Origin: Haloarchaeobius amylolyticus
Lineage (GTDB): Archaea > Halobacteriota > Halobacteria > Halobacteriales > Natrialbaceae
Direction: 5' to 3'
NCBI RefSeq assembly: GCF_026616195.1
Contig: NZ_JANHDH010000004.1
Coordinates: 1-64,000, forward strand
DNA: 64,000 nt
Positions 15,772-24,422 of the stretch are shown piece after piece. Position 1 is the stretch's first letter; each line of letters starts with the position of its first letter. The position numbers were made by a program, and so were the translations under genes. The notes under the pieces are model-generated. The model made no database searches and was not told the origin of the DNA. It saw nothing but the letters and a program-made list of their open reading frames with translations.

Positions 15772-18285
15772 TCAGAAGCCGACGAGGAGGCTGGCGAACT
15801 GATCGAGTCGGTTGTCTAACTGGTCCCCATCGTAGATCGTCGCTTCCCGCTCGTAATATGCGGCGAGTTCTGAGGCATCAGCCGATAGCTTTCCTGTCTG
15901 AGTGTCAGTGGCGATCGTGAGAGCACAGATCGGTGCAGGAGAGGCGCGGATCTGTTCGATGACGTCGTCGACGCTACTGGGCTCTCCGTCGGTCACGGCC
16001 ACAATAAGCGGTTCGTCGCGGTGGTCCTCGACGAGCTGACTTGCAAGTTTGAGTGCGTCTGCCAACGGCGTGCCCCCGCCACAGTCTGTGTCCAGTAGCG
16101 TCGCCTGGATGTGTCGCGTCTCGACTGAGAACGGCTTTACGAGCCGGGCTTGGCTGTCGATGAAATCGACGATCGCGACATCGATCCCCAGCCCTTCGGC
16201 GGCGACGGCGAACCGCGCTAGTGCCTTCGTTGCGACCTCGATCTTCGGGGGGTCGCCGTTCCGCATTGAGCCAGACCGGTCGAGAACCAACACTAGTGCA
16301 TATCGTTTCTCACGCCCCGGCGTGTCGACCTTGCAGACCCGAGGGTCACCAATCAAAAGCCGATGTCCTGCAGTGGTATCGTAGCTGCCGGCGGTCAAGC
16401 CTCGCCGGACACCACGTTGACGGTCGAGACGGAGCTGTTTCTCGAGCGTGCCAGCAACCTGGGCAGCGCCGTCTTCGATGTCGGCCCATACCCCTGGAGA
16501 TGCCGGGTCGTCATTGACTGGGACGATCTCCAATTCGTCGAGCTGGCCTGGGCCCCCAGCAGTGCCGCCGGCTGCTTGATCGTCTGAATTATCTCGGTCG
16601 AGTCGTCGGGCGAGGCCTTCCAGTTCGCGCTCTAGGGCGTCAGTGTCGATACCCTCTCGATCTGCTTCGTCGTGAGCCGCCCTCCGGTCCGCTTCGAGTG
16701 CCCCTTCGTAGGCGTCTTCCTCGTCAGCGGAATTCCGGTCGAGTGCCTCCGCGTGCGCTGGGACGGGATCGGCTGCCGAGTCTATCTCCTCGTGGGGTGA
16801 GGGACTCGTAACCGGTAGCTCTCTTCCGTTATGATCCTGTTCCAGACCTTCTCGAGAGTCGGTTGTCTCTCTCGTTTCGCGGTCGTTCTGAGAAGCGTCG
16901 GCAGCGTCGAAGTCTCCGATGGTCGACTGACGTGCAGCAATAGAATCGTCATCCCTCTTCTCCTCCGCTGGGGACTGTCCACGTTGCGGGGAATCGAGGT
17001 GTGATCCAGGTTGCTCAATGGTGCGAGCGAGTGCCCGCGCTCTCGTGTCTGTGGGGTTCGAGGTCTGCGACGGCTGGTCTTCATCGCCGTCGGTCGGGCT
17101 TGGTGTCTCGTCGGGGCCGGTAGCTGACGTATCGGTGCCATGAGAACCAGGGGCCTGAGGAGACGGTGGTGCTTGGAGCTCCTCGTCGAATGAATCCGGA
17201 GTAATCGAGGGCTGGCTGAGGACGTCCTGGAATGGATCGTCAGTTGCGCTCCTGTCGAGTTGCGGGTATTCGTCGGTTCCGGAAGATTCAGATTCTGAGG
17301 AGGGATTGGAGTCTACATCAGATTCCTCAGACTCGCCCTGATCTGGGGACTGTGTTGATCCTTCGGAGCGCTCCTCTAGGAGTGGGAAAATTGCTGACTG
17401 CCACGTCTCGACGACCAATTGGGCTCGCCGTACAGATGCCGTCTTGTCGTGGCTGTGGGTGATATCGTCTGGTTCTGCACTCCGGATTGCGAGGGCATCC
17501 CGCGCTAACGTTTGGAGTGACTCCTGAACAGTGTCGAATCCCGAGGCATCCGTCTCCGACGCGAAGAGTATACGCTCATCATCTTCGTCGAGAAGAACCT
17601 CTGTGATACCCGTCGGAAAGATTGCCCACTCGTAGAGGGCGCTCGTCACTGCATCCCAGAACGAGAAGAGGACTTGCTCGTCGGCAGGGATATCATCGGG
17701 AACCTGCGAGTGGATTCTACGGGTGAGTTCGAGGCGTATCTCGGCGTTGTCGCTGAAGTTTGCTCCCTCGATCGCTTCCTGTTCGATGGCACCGTCCTCG
17801 ATGATATTGACGAGGTCGTGAACCTGCTGGCGATAGTCGGAATCAATCTCGGATTCGAGGAGTTCTGCGATGGGGGCGATGGCTGTTTTGAGAATATGGA
17901 GTAGTTCGTGAAAGGCGAGACCGAACTGGTGGGCGTGGTCGGCTGTCAGCTGATCGTTCACCGGAATTCGGTCTATCGGTGCTGGTTCCGTCGTCACTAG
18001 AATGAGGAATTCAGCGTCGACACTTTCGAGTAACTGTGCGGCCTGCTGCCGTTCAAAATCGGTCGCATCACTTCTTGCGAGCGCATCGGGTTCTGCAGGG
18101 AGGACCGCCGCGGTCTTGACGGCTGGCGTAAGAACGACTTCTACGTCGACACCTGAAGGCAGATGCCCGCAGATGAACGCCCGGAGCCTGTCGGCCCTAC
18201 TAGCCGAGGTGCGAACGCGAGAGGCGGTATCGGGTGTGAGCCTCTCTAATTGAAGTATTGTATCGGCTGAATGAGTATCGGACAT
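15772..18285 (-). CDS. VWA-domain protein with N-terminal HExxH motif (CobT-like architecture)
   Basis: This is an 837-residue protein. The N-terminal domain (about 1-330) contains FHELLH (His126, Glu127, His130), matching HExxH, and a following IIEDGAIEQEAI helix as in CobT-like or metallopeptidase-like VWA proteins. A very acidic, Ser/Pro/Asp-rich linker of about 300 residues comes next. The C-terminal VWA domain (about 640-837) has the MIDAS elements DRSGSM, a GGGTPLADAL threonine loop and TDGEPS, so it should bind a divalent metal and a partner protein. VWA proteins of this kind normally work with a MoxR-type AAA ATPase. One is encoded at 24423-26033 on the same strand, separated from this gene by the defence island. 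Confidence 0.85.
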   Translation of the reverse strand: MSDTHSADTILQLERLTPDTASRVRTSASRADRLRAFICGHLPSGVDVEVVLTPAVKTAAVLPAEPDALARSDATDFERQQAAQLLESVDAEFLILVTTEPAPIDRIPVNDQLTADHAHQFGLAFHELLHILKTAIAPIAELLESEIDSDYRQQVHDLVNIIEDGAIEQEAIEGANFSDNAEIRLELTRRIHSQVPDDIPADEQVLFSFWDAVTSALYEWAIFPTGITEVLLDEDDERILFASETDASGFDTVQESLQTLARDALAIRSAEPDDITHSHDKTASVRRAQLVVETWQSAIFPLLEERSEGSTQSPDQGESEESDVDSNPSSESESSGTDEYPQLDRSATDDPFQDVLSQPSITPDSFDEELQAPPSPQAPGSHGTDTSATGPDETPSPTDGDEDQPSQTSNPTDTRARALARTIEQPGSHLDSPQRGQSPAEEKRDDDSIAARQSTIGDFDAADASQNDRETRETTDSREGLEQDHNGRELPVTSPSPHEEIDSAADPVPAHAEALDRNSADEEDAYEGALEADRRAAHDEADREGIDTDALERELEGLARRLDRDNSDDQAAGGTAGGPGQLDELEIVPVNDDPASPGVWADIEDGAAQVAGTLEKQLRLDRQRGVRRGLTAGSYDTTAGHRLLIGDPRVCKVDTPGREKRYALVLVLDRSGSMRNGDPPKIEVATKALARFAVAAEGLGIDVAIVDFIDSQARLVKPFSVETRHIQATLLDTDCGGGTPLADALKLASQLVEDHRDEPLIVAVTDGEPSSVDDVIEQIRASPAPICALTIATDTQTGKLSADASELAAYYEREATIYDGDQLDNRLDQFASLLVGF

Positions 18286-18673
18286 ACGAATGCACGAGAT
18301 GTTGTGCTCTCCTCAATCTCTTATGCGAGATAAACTGCTATAGAGAGTAGGTGCCTCAGAATTCACCGACCTGAAAGACTGAGAAATTAACGGGTCTGCT
18401 CTTCATCGAGTATCGGAGAGAGGGCTGTCAACCGTTTTAGATGAGGCACTTGTCGTGGGGTGAACCCGTGTTCTATCGTAGAAGGCAACAATCATCAATT
18501 CTGACTAAGCGAGTTCCTTTCGATTCTGTCCTGCCGGGAGGTCGAATTCGATGGTTTTGGCGGGCCTAGAAGACTGAATTCAAATTCACTTCCTCGCCAC
18601 TTTTATACGGGTGGATACTCTATGACTCTCTGTTCCCCGATAGAAAACGACCCGGGAACCACGAGGTCGATCA
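18286..18673. other. 388-bp gene-free stretch at the left edge of the defence island
   Basis: No convincing coding frame is seen. A TTTTATAC box at 18601-18608 is a likely archaeal TATA element for the gene starting at 18674. The rest is mixed-composition DNA without clear repeats. It is one of the two places to look for an insertion junction of the island (the other is 24278-24422). Confidence 0.5.
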
Positions 18674-19507
18674 ATGAGTTCGTATTCGACGCCCCCGAGC
18701 ACTTGTAGAGGCCAGCAAACACTGCACGATGTCGCTACTTCTCACCTGATCCGTCAGTTCCCTGCCGGTGTTATCCTACGTTACGAGGCCGACAATGACC
18801 GTCTGGAGGAGTTTATTCTCAGGAACACGCTCATCACCTACGTGATGTTCAACTTCTGTGACGCGATGGAACTTATCGGAGAGCATGGATCTCTGCACGC
18901 TTACCTTTCCGACTGGCAGATCCCCATAGTCACCGCGACCGAGAAGGACGAGATCCTCAAGAACCGAACGCGGGACGATATCCGCCATCTTCTAAAGCGA
19001 ATCCAGCCTGCGGTCTACGTCCCGGACGCTGGGAAGGTCTACGGCAACGATCTGGAGTACAAGCAGCGTGGCGGCCTACAAGAATACCGAGTCCGAGTTG
19101 ACTGGGTCGTCAACGAGATTGAACGGCAGGGGTGGGAAATCGAAGTTCTACCCCTCGCCAAGGCGATGGAGCCGTGGCAGTTCAAGGAGATGCTCCCATG
19201 GTATCGGGAGCATGATTTCCAGAACTTCGCCTTCTACGCACGACAGTACTACACTCACGGGAATCGATTCAACGCCCTTAGGAAGCACACGAACAATCTC
19301 GTGGACATCGTTGATCCCGAGAACGTCTTCATGATTGCTCTCCACGGCAAAACCCACTTGCGGAAGCTCCCGTCTCGGGTCAACGGTGCGAGTGGTCTCA
19401 AGCAGTTCATCGACAACTGCGACTACGACAACGAACAGTTCGAGCAGTGGCGGACTGACCTCGAAGCGAATTCCCTGAACGCAGGCGACGACCTCCTGGA
19501 GTATTAA
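18674..19507 (+). CDS. Unknown protein, first gene of a cassette with a DsbA-like protein
   Basis: This is a 277-residue soluble protein. Strands and helices alternate regularly: PAVYVPDAGK, WEIEVLPLAKAM, NFAFYARQYYT, VFMIALHGKTH. The pattern is compatible with a TIM barrel, and the motifs faintly recall the tRNA-guanine-transglycosylase/DpdA group, but no catalytic signature can be confirmed. The N-terminal 100 residues are helical. The next gene starts 2 bp after its stop, so they form one operon. It lies beside the two CBASS operons in a defence-like block. Confidence 0.6.
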   Translation: MSSYSTPPSTCRGQQTLHDVATSHLIRQFPAGVILRYEADNDRLEEFILRNTLITYVMFNFCDAMELIGEHGSLHAYLSDWQIPIVTATEKDEILKNRTRDDIRHLLKRIQPAVYVPDAGKVYGNDLEYKQRGGLQEYRVRVDWVVNEIERQGWEIEVLPLAKAMEPWQFKEMLPWYREHDFQNFAFYARQYYTHGNRFNALRKHTNNLVDIVDPENVFMIALHGKTHLRKLPSRVNGASGLKQFIDNCDYDNEQFEQWRTDLEANSLNAGDDLLEY

Positions 19508-19509
19508 CA

Positions 19510-20577
19510 ATGGGTAAGGGTCCTACTGGAACGAGCGAGAGCACCGACAACGAACCAGAAGAGGAAGAACCCAAGGTCCACCCGGACCAGACGGACTTCG
19601 ACGAACACGACACTCTCGAGAACGACGATCCCGACCAAGAGGAAACCCCAACGCCGCCCGCTGGAGGCGGCGGTGGTAGAGGTGGTGCAGGTGGTGGAGG
19701 AGGGCCTGGTGCCGCTCCTGTTACCCCCGGCGGTGAGGAGGCTCCTGAAACAGACGAACCCGAAGATGAGCCAGAAAAGAAGTCGCCCGAAGCGGACGAG
19801 CCGCCAGAGCCACCCGAGGAGACGGAGCAGTCCGAGGAGACGGATGACACCGAAGACGAAGAAGAGGACGAGGAGCCAGAGGAAAAGGAGGCGGAGATAA
19901 TCGTCTACACCGACCCCTGGGACATCACGGGCTGGGGCAACGAACCGGATCTCCGTCGCCTGCAGGAGACGTTCGGAGACAAACTCACGATCGAGTACGA
20001 CGTCCTCCCAGCTCGTACGATTGAAGAGTGGAAGGGCGACACCGAGATGCCCACCGTCGACGGCCCGGACCTTCCCGAATCCACGGCGGATTCATACCGG
20101 GCGCTCACCGCTGCTCAGGAGCAGGGTCTCGCCCGCGAGTACCTCCGACGACTCCGGATCGCAGCGTTATCTGAGGGCCGTGACATCGAGAGCGAGGACA
20201 TCCTTGTCGAGCTCGCCGCAGAGGTCGGACTCGACGCCGGCCAACTCCGAGAGGATATGGCGAACGTCGATATCGAGGTCCCAGAACCCGTCGAGGAGAC
20301 GCCCCATATGGAGGTCACGATTGCCGACATCCCGCACTTCTGGACTGAGAACATCGAATTCGGTCGGATCTTCGGACGAATGGTTGGTGAGGGTGTTCAG
20401 CCACAGCCGACGGGACGGATGATTCCTCAGTTCGTTGCCGAGTACGAACCGGTCACTACCGCCGAGGTGGCGGAGACCTTTGAGCTGGACCAAGTCCAAG
20501 CAGCCGAGGAACTCCGGCAGCGGGAGAACGTCGTGTCCCGCGACTTCGGATCCGGAACATTCTGGTTCCCAATCTAA
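19510..20577 (+). CDS. DsbA/FrnE-like thioredoxin-fold protein lacking CXXC, with a disordered acidic N-terminus
   Basis: This is a 355-residue protein. Residues about 1-130 are low complexity: Glu/Asp/Pro-rich with a Gly-rich patch (AGGGGGRGGAGGGGGPG). From about 131 the sequence follows the DsbA-like oxidoreductase fold: IIVYTDPWDITGWGNEPDLR, then a helical insert with LTAAQEQGLAREYLRRLRIA and AEVGLDAGQLREDMA. The place where the family has CPWC reads WDITGW and contains no Cys, so redox activity is not expected. A winged-helix-like tail (TTAEVAETFELDQVQAAEEL) ends the protein. Coupled to the unknown gene upstream, it may act as a binding or adaptor module. Confidence 0.75.
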   Translation: MGKGPTGTSESTDNEPEEEEPKVHPDQTDFDEHDTLENDDPDQEETPTPPAGGGGGRGGAGGGGGPGAAPVTPGGEEAPETDEPEDEPEKKSPEADEPPEPPEETEQSEETDDTEDEEEDEEPEEKEAEIIVYTDPWDITGWGNEPDLRRLQETFGDKLTIEYDVLPARTIEEWKGDTEMPTVDGPDLPESTADSYRALTAAQEQGLAREYLRRLRIAALSEGRDIESEDILVELAAEVGLDAGQLREDMANVDIEVPEPVEETPHMEVTIADIPHFWTENIEFGRIFGRMVGEGVQPQPTGRMIPQFVAEYEPVTTAEVAETFELDQVQAAEELRQRENVVSRDFGSGTFWFPI

Positions 20578-20696
20578 GGACACCTGCACAGTATATGGCG
20601 AAGACTGATAGGGACACTCCGAGCTGAGTACTTACCAATAATTAGCCGGTTAGCGCACTTGTCTGGAGGGGGTAATCGATCGGTCGGATAATCGGT

Positions 20697-21383
20697 TTAC
20701 TGCTGGGGCTCATCGCGATCTCGAGTGAACTCCATCGTTCCATACGTCGTTTTCTGGCTGCCGTCCTGCTCGGAGGCACGGGCAGGTCCAGTGTAGTAGT
20801 AGCCTGCCAGTCGGTCTATCGACTCGCGGTATGTGAGCCGCGCCGTCCCGTCGTATGGTCCTTCATCTTCTGACTGCTCGTCCACGTCTGCACCCTCGTT
20901 CTCGTACAGATAGGAGACCTTCGTGTGCAGCGTTCCCTCGGTCTGGAAGCTGGCTCCCGTGCTCACCGAGGGCGACCGTTCAGTCTCAAAGTGCACGATA
21001 ATCTTGCTCCACGTCTGCTCGATATCCAGTGTGGCCGGCATCGGTTGGTAGCCGCCATCAGCGAGGTAGTCGTCTGGAATCTCGCCTTCGTAGTTGGATT
21101 TTATTTCTCCTTCCCAGTGTCCGGTGAGGTCGGGGACGGCTACTATGAAATTGGGCATCCAGGGCTTGTTCCACAGTCGACGATCGAACACTCGATGGAT
21201 CAGGCCGAACACGACCCCGAACGCCAGACCAGGAATCAACAGTGGTGGCATCTCGAACGGGATTTGCTGGTAGAGCCACGGGAAAACGTAGACGTTCAGC
21301 ACAAACACGATGACGAACGCGATGACGCCCAAGATTGCCAGCAACGTCGATCGGAACTCGTTATCGCTGGAATAGACGTGCAT
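20697..21383 (-). CDS. cap15: Cap15 membrane effector of CBASS operon A
   Basis: This is a 228-residue protein. Two N-terminal transmembrane segments (about residues 11-33 and 44-62) are followed by a C-terminal beta-rich domain with DLTGHWEGEI, LDIEQTWSKIIVHFET and YYYTGP. This is the Cap15 (two-TM beta-barrel) layout. Cap15 proteins sit in the membrane, bind the cyclic nucleotide made by the partner CD-NTase, oligomerise and disrupt the membrane, killing the infected cell. The ATG overlaps the end of the CD-NTase gene by 23 bp. A paralogue with the same motifs lies at 23319-23963. The family call rests on architecture, motifs and the neighbour. Confidence 0.85.
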   Translation of the reverse strand: MHVYSSDNEFRSTLLAILGVIAFVIVFVLNVYVFPWLYQQIPFEMPPLLIPGLAFGVVFGLIHRVFDRRLWNKPWMPNFIVAVPDLTGHWEGEIKSNYEGEIPDDYLADGGYQPMPATLDIEQTWSKIIVHFETERSPSVSTGASFQTEGTLHTKVSYLYENEGADVDEQSEDEGPYDGTARLTYRESIDRLAGYYYTGPARASEQDGSQKTTYGTMEFTRDRDEPQQ

Positions 21384-22275
21384 TCATCTGGTTGGACTCG
21401 GCGTTCTCCCAGTACGTTTCCAGGGCATCGACAAACAGCTTGGCGTGCCAGGTGTCCCACTTCGTAGACCCACTGCCGAAAAGGTCCGTTACTTTATTCT
21501 GGCACTTCCAATCGGAGTAGTCAGTTTCCTGCAAATAGTCCACGATCTTGACGAACCGCTCCTGAAGGTCATCGGTGTACCGGCCCGGTGGGACATTGTA
21601 GAGGAGACACTCGATGAAATAGGACGCGACGATGTCGTCGGTGATGTAGTCGTCCTCGACGACCTCCTTGCGAGTGTTCTTGAACATCCGCACGGTCTCC
21701 TTGAACCGATCATCGGTCTCGTCCTGCTTGTCTGCGCCGTGATTTCGGTGGCGCGTTGGGTAATTCACAACTGAGGAGTTCGATCCCGTAGGCCAGAAGA
21801 TAATCCCCTCGTAGTAGCCCTGCGGGAAGTTGTAGTAGTGCTTGTACTTGACGCACACCACAACGTCAGCGTCGAGCGGGAGACCTGGAGCCGAGATCTC
21901 GATAGCATTCCCAGATGGATCGAAGGTACCCTCCGGGTAGGTGTTCTGGAGGACGCTCAGGACGTCGTCGCGGAACTCGTCGTACCCGTAGTCGAAGTCC
22001 TCGTCGTCGATATCTTCCTGGTCTTCCGGATCGAGGTCGTGGAGATTGAAGTACTCGAACTCGTCGAGGCGAACGACGATATCAACGTCACTCGAGTCGC
22101 GGATGATTGTGTTGTTCGCGTACGACCCTTGCAGAAAATCGTGGAATTCGACATCATCGAGTGTGCCGCTATCGTTGAGTGCGTTCCGGATCTTCGTATG
22201 TGTGTCCTGCGCGGACTGGAGGGCAGCCCGTTTTGGGTCGGTCCAGCTTTCGAGCGTGTCCTCATCGATCGCCAT
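21361..22275 (-). CDS. CD-NTase (cGAS/DncV-like nucleotidyltransferase) of CBASS operon A
   Basis: This is a 304-residue protein if started at MAIDEDTLESW, the start supported by alignment with its paralogue. It belongs to the pol-beta-type nucleotidyltransferases. Gly50-Ser51 in LQGSYANNT begins the motif, Asp63 and Asp65 in SSDVDIVV are the first two metal ligands, and Asp137 in LDADVVVC is the third, so the active site is complete. CD-NTases sense infection and make cyclic oligonucleotides that switch on the effector, here the overlapping Cap15. No ancillary genes (E1/E2, HORMA/TRIP13) are present, so the operon is of the minimal two-gene type. The clade and product cannot be told from this. 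Confidence 0.9.
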   Translation of the reverse strand: MAIDEDTLESWTDPKRAALQSAQDTHTKIRNALNDSGTLDDVEFHDFLQGSYANNTIIRDSSDVDIVVRLDEFEYFNLHDLDPEDQEDIDDEDFDYGYDEFRDDVLSVLQNTYPEGTFDPSGNAIEISAPGLPLDADVVVCVKYKHYYNFPQGYYEGIIFWPTGSNSSVVNYPTRHRNHGADKQDETDDRFKETVRMFKNTRKEVVEDDYITDDIVASYFIECLLYNVPPGRYTDDLQERFVKIVDYLQETDYSDWKCQNKVTDLFGSGSTKWDTWHAKLFVDALETYWENAESNQMNARLFQR

Positions 22276-22433
22276 AGCAGCCTCCAAAAGAAACTGACAT
22301 CGTTTCGAGGTTAGGCGCGATAATCACGACTCAAGATGCCTTCTACTGCTCCTTAACCGTTCGCAGAGCAAGGTGAAAGTGGAACCGGGAAGATTTTGAC
22401 GTTTGGTCAGGAAGGGTCTGTAACTCCCTCTCC
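22276..22433. promoter_or_regulatory. Shared divergent promoter region of the two CBASS operons
   Basis: The 158 bp between two CD-NTase starts in opposite directions must hold both promoters. No perfect long palindrome or obvious operator is seen. Expression of both operons is probably linked through this spacer. Confidence 0.55.
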
Positions 22434-23315
22434 ATGGCGATAGACTCAGGGACATTGGAATCGTGGGCGCAGTACGATAGCGGCCCTATTGATTCCGCAA
22501 AGCGCACCCACAACCGAATCCAGAACGAGCTGCAGGCCAGCGACACGCTCGCCGACGCGAATTTCGAGACGTATCTGCAGGGGTCGTACGCGAACTACAC
22601 CATCGTCCGGGCGAGCAGCGATGTCGACATTGTGGTCCAGCTCAAAGATGTGTACTACGTCGACCTCTCCGGTCTCACGTCAGATGAACGGGACAAATGG
22701 CGGCGGCACTCCGGCGACCCGGATTACAGCTGGCAAGCGTTCCGAACCGATGTCGCCGACTTTCTGGAGTCTCGCTTCGGATCCCCGGCTGTCGACCCGG
22801 TCGGGAAAGCCATCGAGGTCGATACAAGCAAACTACCGCTCAACGCCGACGTGCTCGTCTGTGCGGATCACCGAGACTACTACAACTACCCGAACGGCTA
22901 CCACTCGGGTATCGCGTTCTTCGACCTCACCAACACAAAAATAGTCAATTATCCGAAACAGCACATCAGTAAGGGGAGCACCAAGCAGTCGAGCACGAAC
23001 GACCGGTTCAAGGAGACCGTCCGCATCTTCAAACGAGCACGGAACTATCTCGTTGACAACAATGCGCTAAATAAGGAGAACGTACCGTCGTACTTCATCG
23101 AGAACCTGCTTTACAACGTCCCGGACGGTCGATATACTTACGACAAGCAGGACCGCGTCAAGAAAATCCTTCGCTATCTCAATACGACAGACTACAGCGA
23201 TTGGACGTGCCAAAACGGCATCACCGACATGTTTGGGTCGGGAACCGCTGAGTGGAACACGCGGTACGCGGACCAGTACGTCAACGCGATGGTCAAACTC
23301 TGCGACAACTGGTAA
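22434..23315 (+). CDS. CD-NTase of CBASS operon B
   Basis: This 293-residue protein is clearly paralogous to the one at 21361-22275 over its whole length (shared TLESW, LQGSYAN, SSDVDIVV, RFKETVR, YFIE, LLYNVP and TDYSDW). The active site is complete: Gly50-Ser51, Asp63, Asp65 and Asp139. By eye roughly half the positions are identical, so this is an old duplication or two independently acquired relatives, not a recent copy. The Cap15 gene begins 3 bp after its stop. It should make a cyclic nucleotide for that effector. Whether it is the same product as that of operon A is unknown. Confidence 0.9.
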   Translation: MAIDSGTLESWAQYDSGPIDSAKRTHNRIQNELQASDTLADANFETYLQGSYANYTIVRASSDVDIVVQLKDVYYVDLSGLTSDERDKWRRHSGDPDYSWQAFRTDVADFLESRFGSPAVDPVGKAIEVDTSKLPLNADVLVCADHRDYYNYPNGYHSGIAFFDLTNTKIVNYPKQHISKGSTKQSSTNDRFKETVRIFKRARNYLVDNNALNKENVPSYFIENLLYNVPDGRYTYDKQDRVKKILRYLNTTDYSDWTCQNGITDMFGSGTAEWNTRYADQYVNAMVKLCDNW

Positions 23316-23318
23316 CCC

Positions 23319-23963
23319 ATGCACACATACTCTACAGACAACGACCTCCGGCCGAAAGTCTACGGTGTTCTGGCACTGCTCGCCTACGGGATTACGGTCC
23401 TCGTCGAGTTGGTGACCACGGCGCTTTCGACGGTCCTCCCATTTGCGGCAGGGTTCGTTGTCTCGTGGGGACTTGCATTCGCCATCATCTGGAAAATCCA
23501 CGATCGATGGTTCTGGAAGACCCGTATTGCACGAGCACTCGGGTTCACTCGCGTCCCGAACCTCAACGGCAAATGGGAGGGATGGATCGTCACCTCGTAC
23601 GAGGGAGACATAGACGACCAGGCGCTCCATCCGGATAACGATCCTACTGAGGACGGCCAGAAAATGAAAGCGTGGCTCGATATCGACCAGACGTGGCGGA
23701 AGATCAACGTCCACTTCGAGACTATCCAGACGCCGTCGGACAGTAACGGTGCAACGATGCTAACTGAGGAAGGGAAGTGGCCCAGCCTCAGCTACCAATA
23801 CGAAAACCCAGGCTCTCCACTTGTTGAGGGGTTGGATATGCACTTCGGGACTGCGTCTCTGGAGTACCGCGACGATGGCAACAGGGAGACGCTTGAAGGG
23901 CTCTACTACACTGGCCCAGGACGCGATAACAATGGTCTGATGTACTTCGAGCAGGTCGATTGA
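23319..23963 (+). CDS. cap15: Cap15 membrane effector of CBASS operon B
   Basis: This is a 214-residue protein. It starts MHTYSTDNDL, matching MHVYSSDNEF of the Cap15 in operon A. Two transmembrane segments lie at about residues 14-35 and 40-60. The beta-rich domain has NLNGKWEGWI, LDIDQTWRKINVHFET and LYYTGP. Predicted role: membrane disruption after binding the signal made by the adjacent CD-NTase. The gene follows the CD-NTase with a 3-bp gap, and a zinc-finger/glycine-rich gene follows 38 bp later on the same strand. The soluble domain differs enough from copy A that ligand preference may have diverged. Confidence 0.85.
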   Translation: MHTYSTDNDLRPKVYGVLALLAYGITVLVELVTTALSTVLPFAAGFVVSWGLAFAIIWKIHDRWFWKTRIARALGFTRVPNLNGKWEGWIVTSYEGDIDDQALHPDNDPTEDGQKMKAWLDIDQTWRKINVHFETIQTPSDSNGATMLTEEGKWPSLSYQYENPGSPLVEGLDMHFGTASLEYRDDGNRETLEGLYYTGPGRDNNGLMYFEQVD

Positions 23964-24001
23964 CCGGAACATCTTTGCGTTCCTGACAGCTAACGTGAGC
24001 T

Positions 24002-24277
24002 ATGACCGAGACGAAGAAGTGCCCTACCTGTGATGGAAGTGGTGCTACAGCTGATCCGCAGACGGGATTTGGAAACTGTCCGAAGTGCGACGGGACTGGA
24101 ACGGTTTCCCGAGGAATGCACGAAAATCTCACTCAGGGTCAGCGACAGGCTCTCGGGACCGGTGGTGGGGCTATTGCTGGCTTCGCAGCTGGCGGACCGG
24201 TAGGCGCAATAATTGGCGGAGGCCTCGGACTGATTTTCTCGACGGACGACGACGATGACGGTATTGGCGGCGCATGA
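24002..24277 (+). CDS. DnaJ-type zinc-finger plus glycine-zipper small protein
   Basis: This is a 91-residue protein. Two CxxCxGxG repeats (CPTCDGSG and CPKCDGTG) at about residues 7-33 form a DnaJ-like zinc centre. The C-terminal half is Gly/Ala-rich and hydrophobic (GAIAGFAAGGPVGAIIGGGL), like a glycine zipper that could enter or associate with membrane, and ends in an Asp run. It lies 38 bp after Cap15 of operon B and could be cotranscribed. Similar small proteins occur widely, so a CBASS role is only suggested by position. Confidence 0.65.
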   Translation: MTETKKCPTCDGSGATADPQTGFGNCPKCDGTGTVSRGMHENLTQGQRQALGTGGGAIAGFAAGGPVGAIIGGGLGLIFSTDDDDDGIGGA

Positions 24278-24422
24278 TTGAGAATTGATCTATTAGCTAA
24301 CTGCCTCCGAATCGAGACCAACTAACATAGGAGCTGACAAGGGGACAATCCACGGGGGTCCCACCGCTGTACATCTTGGATACTTTCGGCACGACATGCT
24401 TGAATTCTCGCCCGGTCACTCC

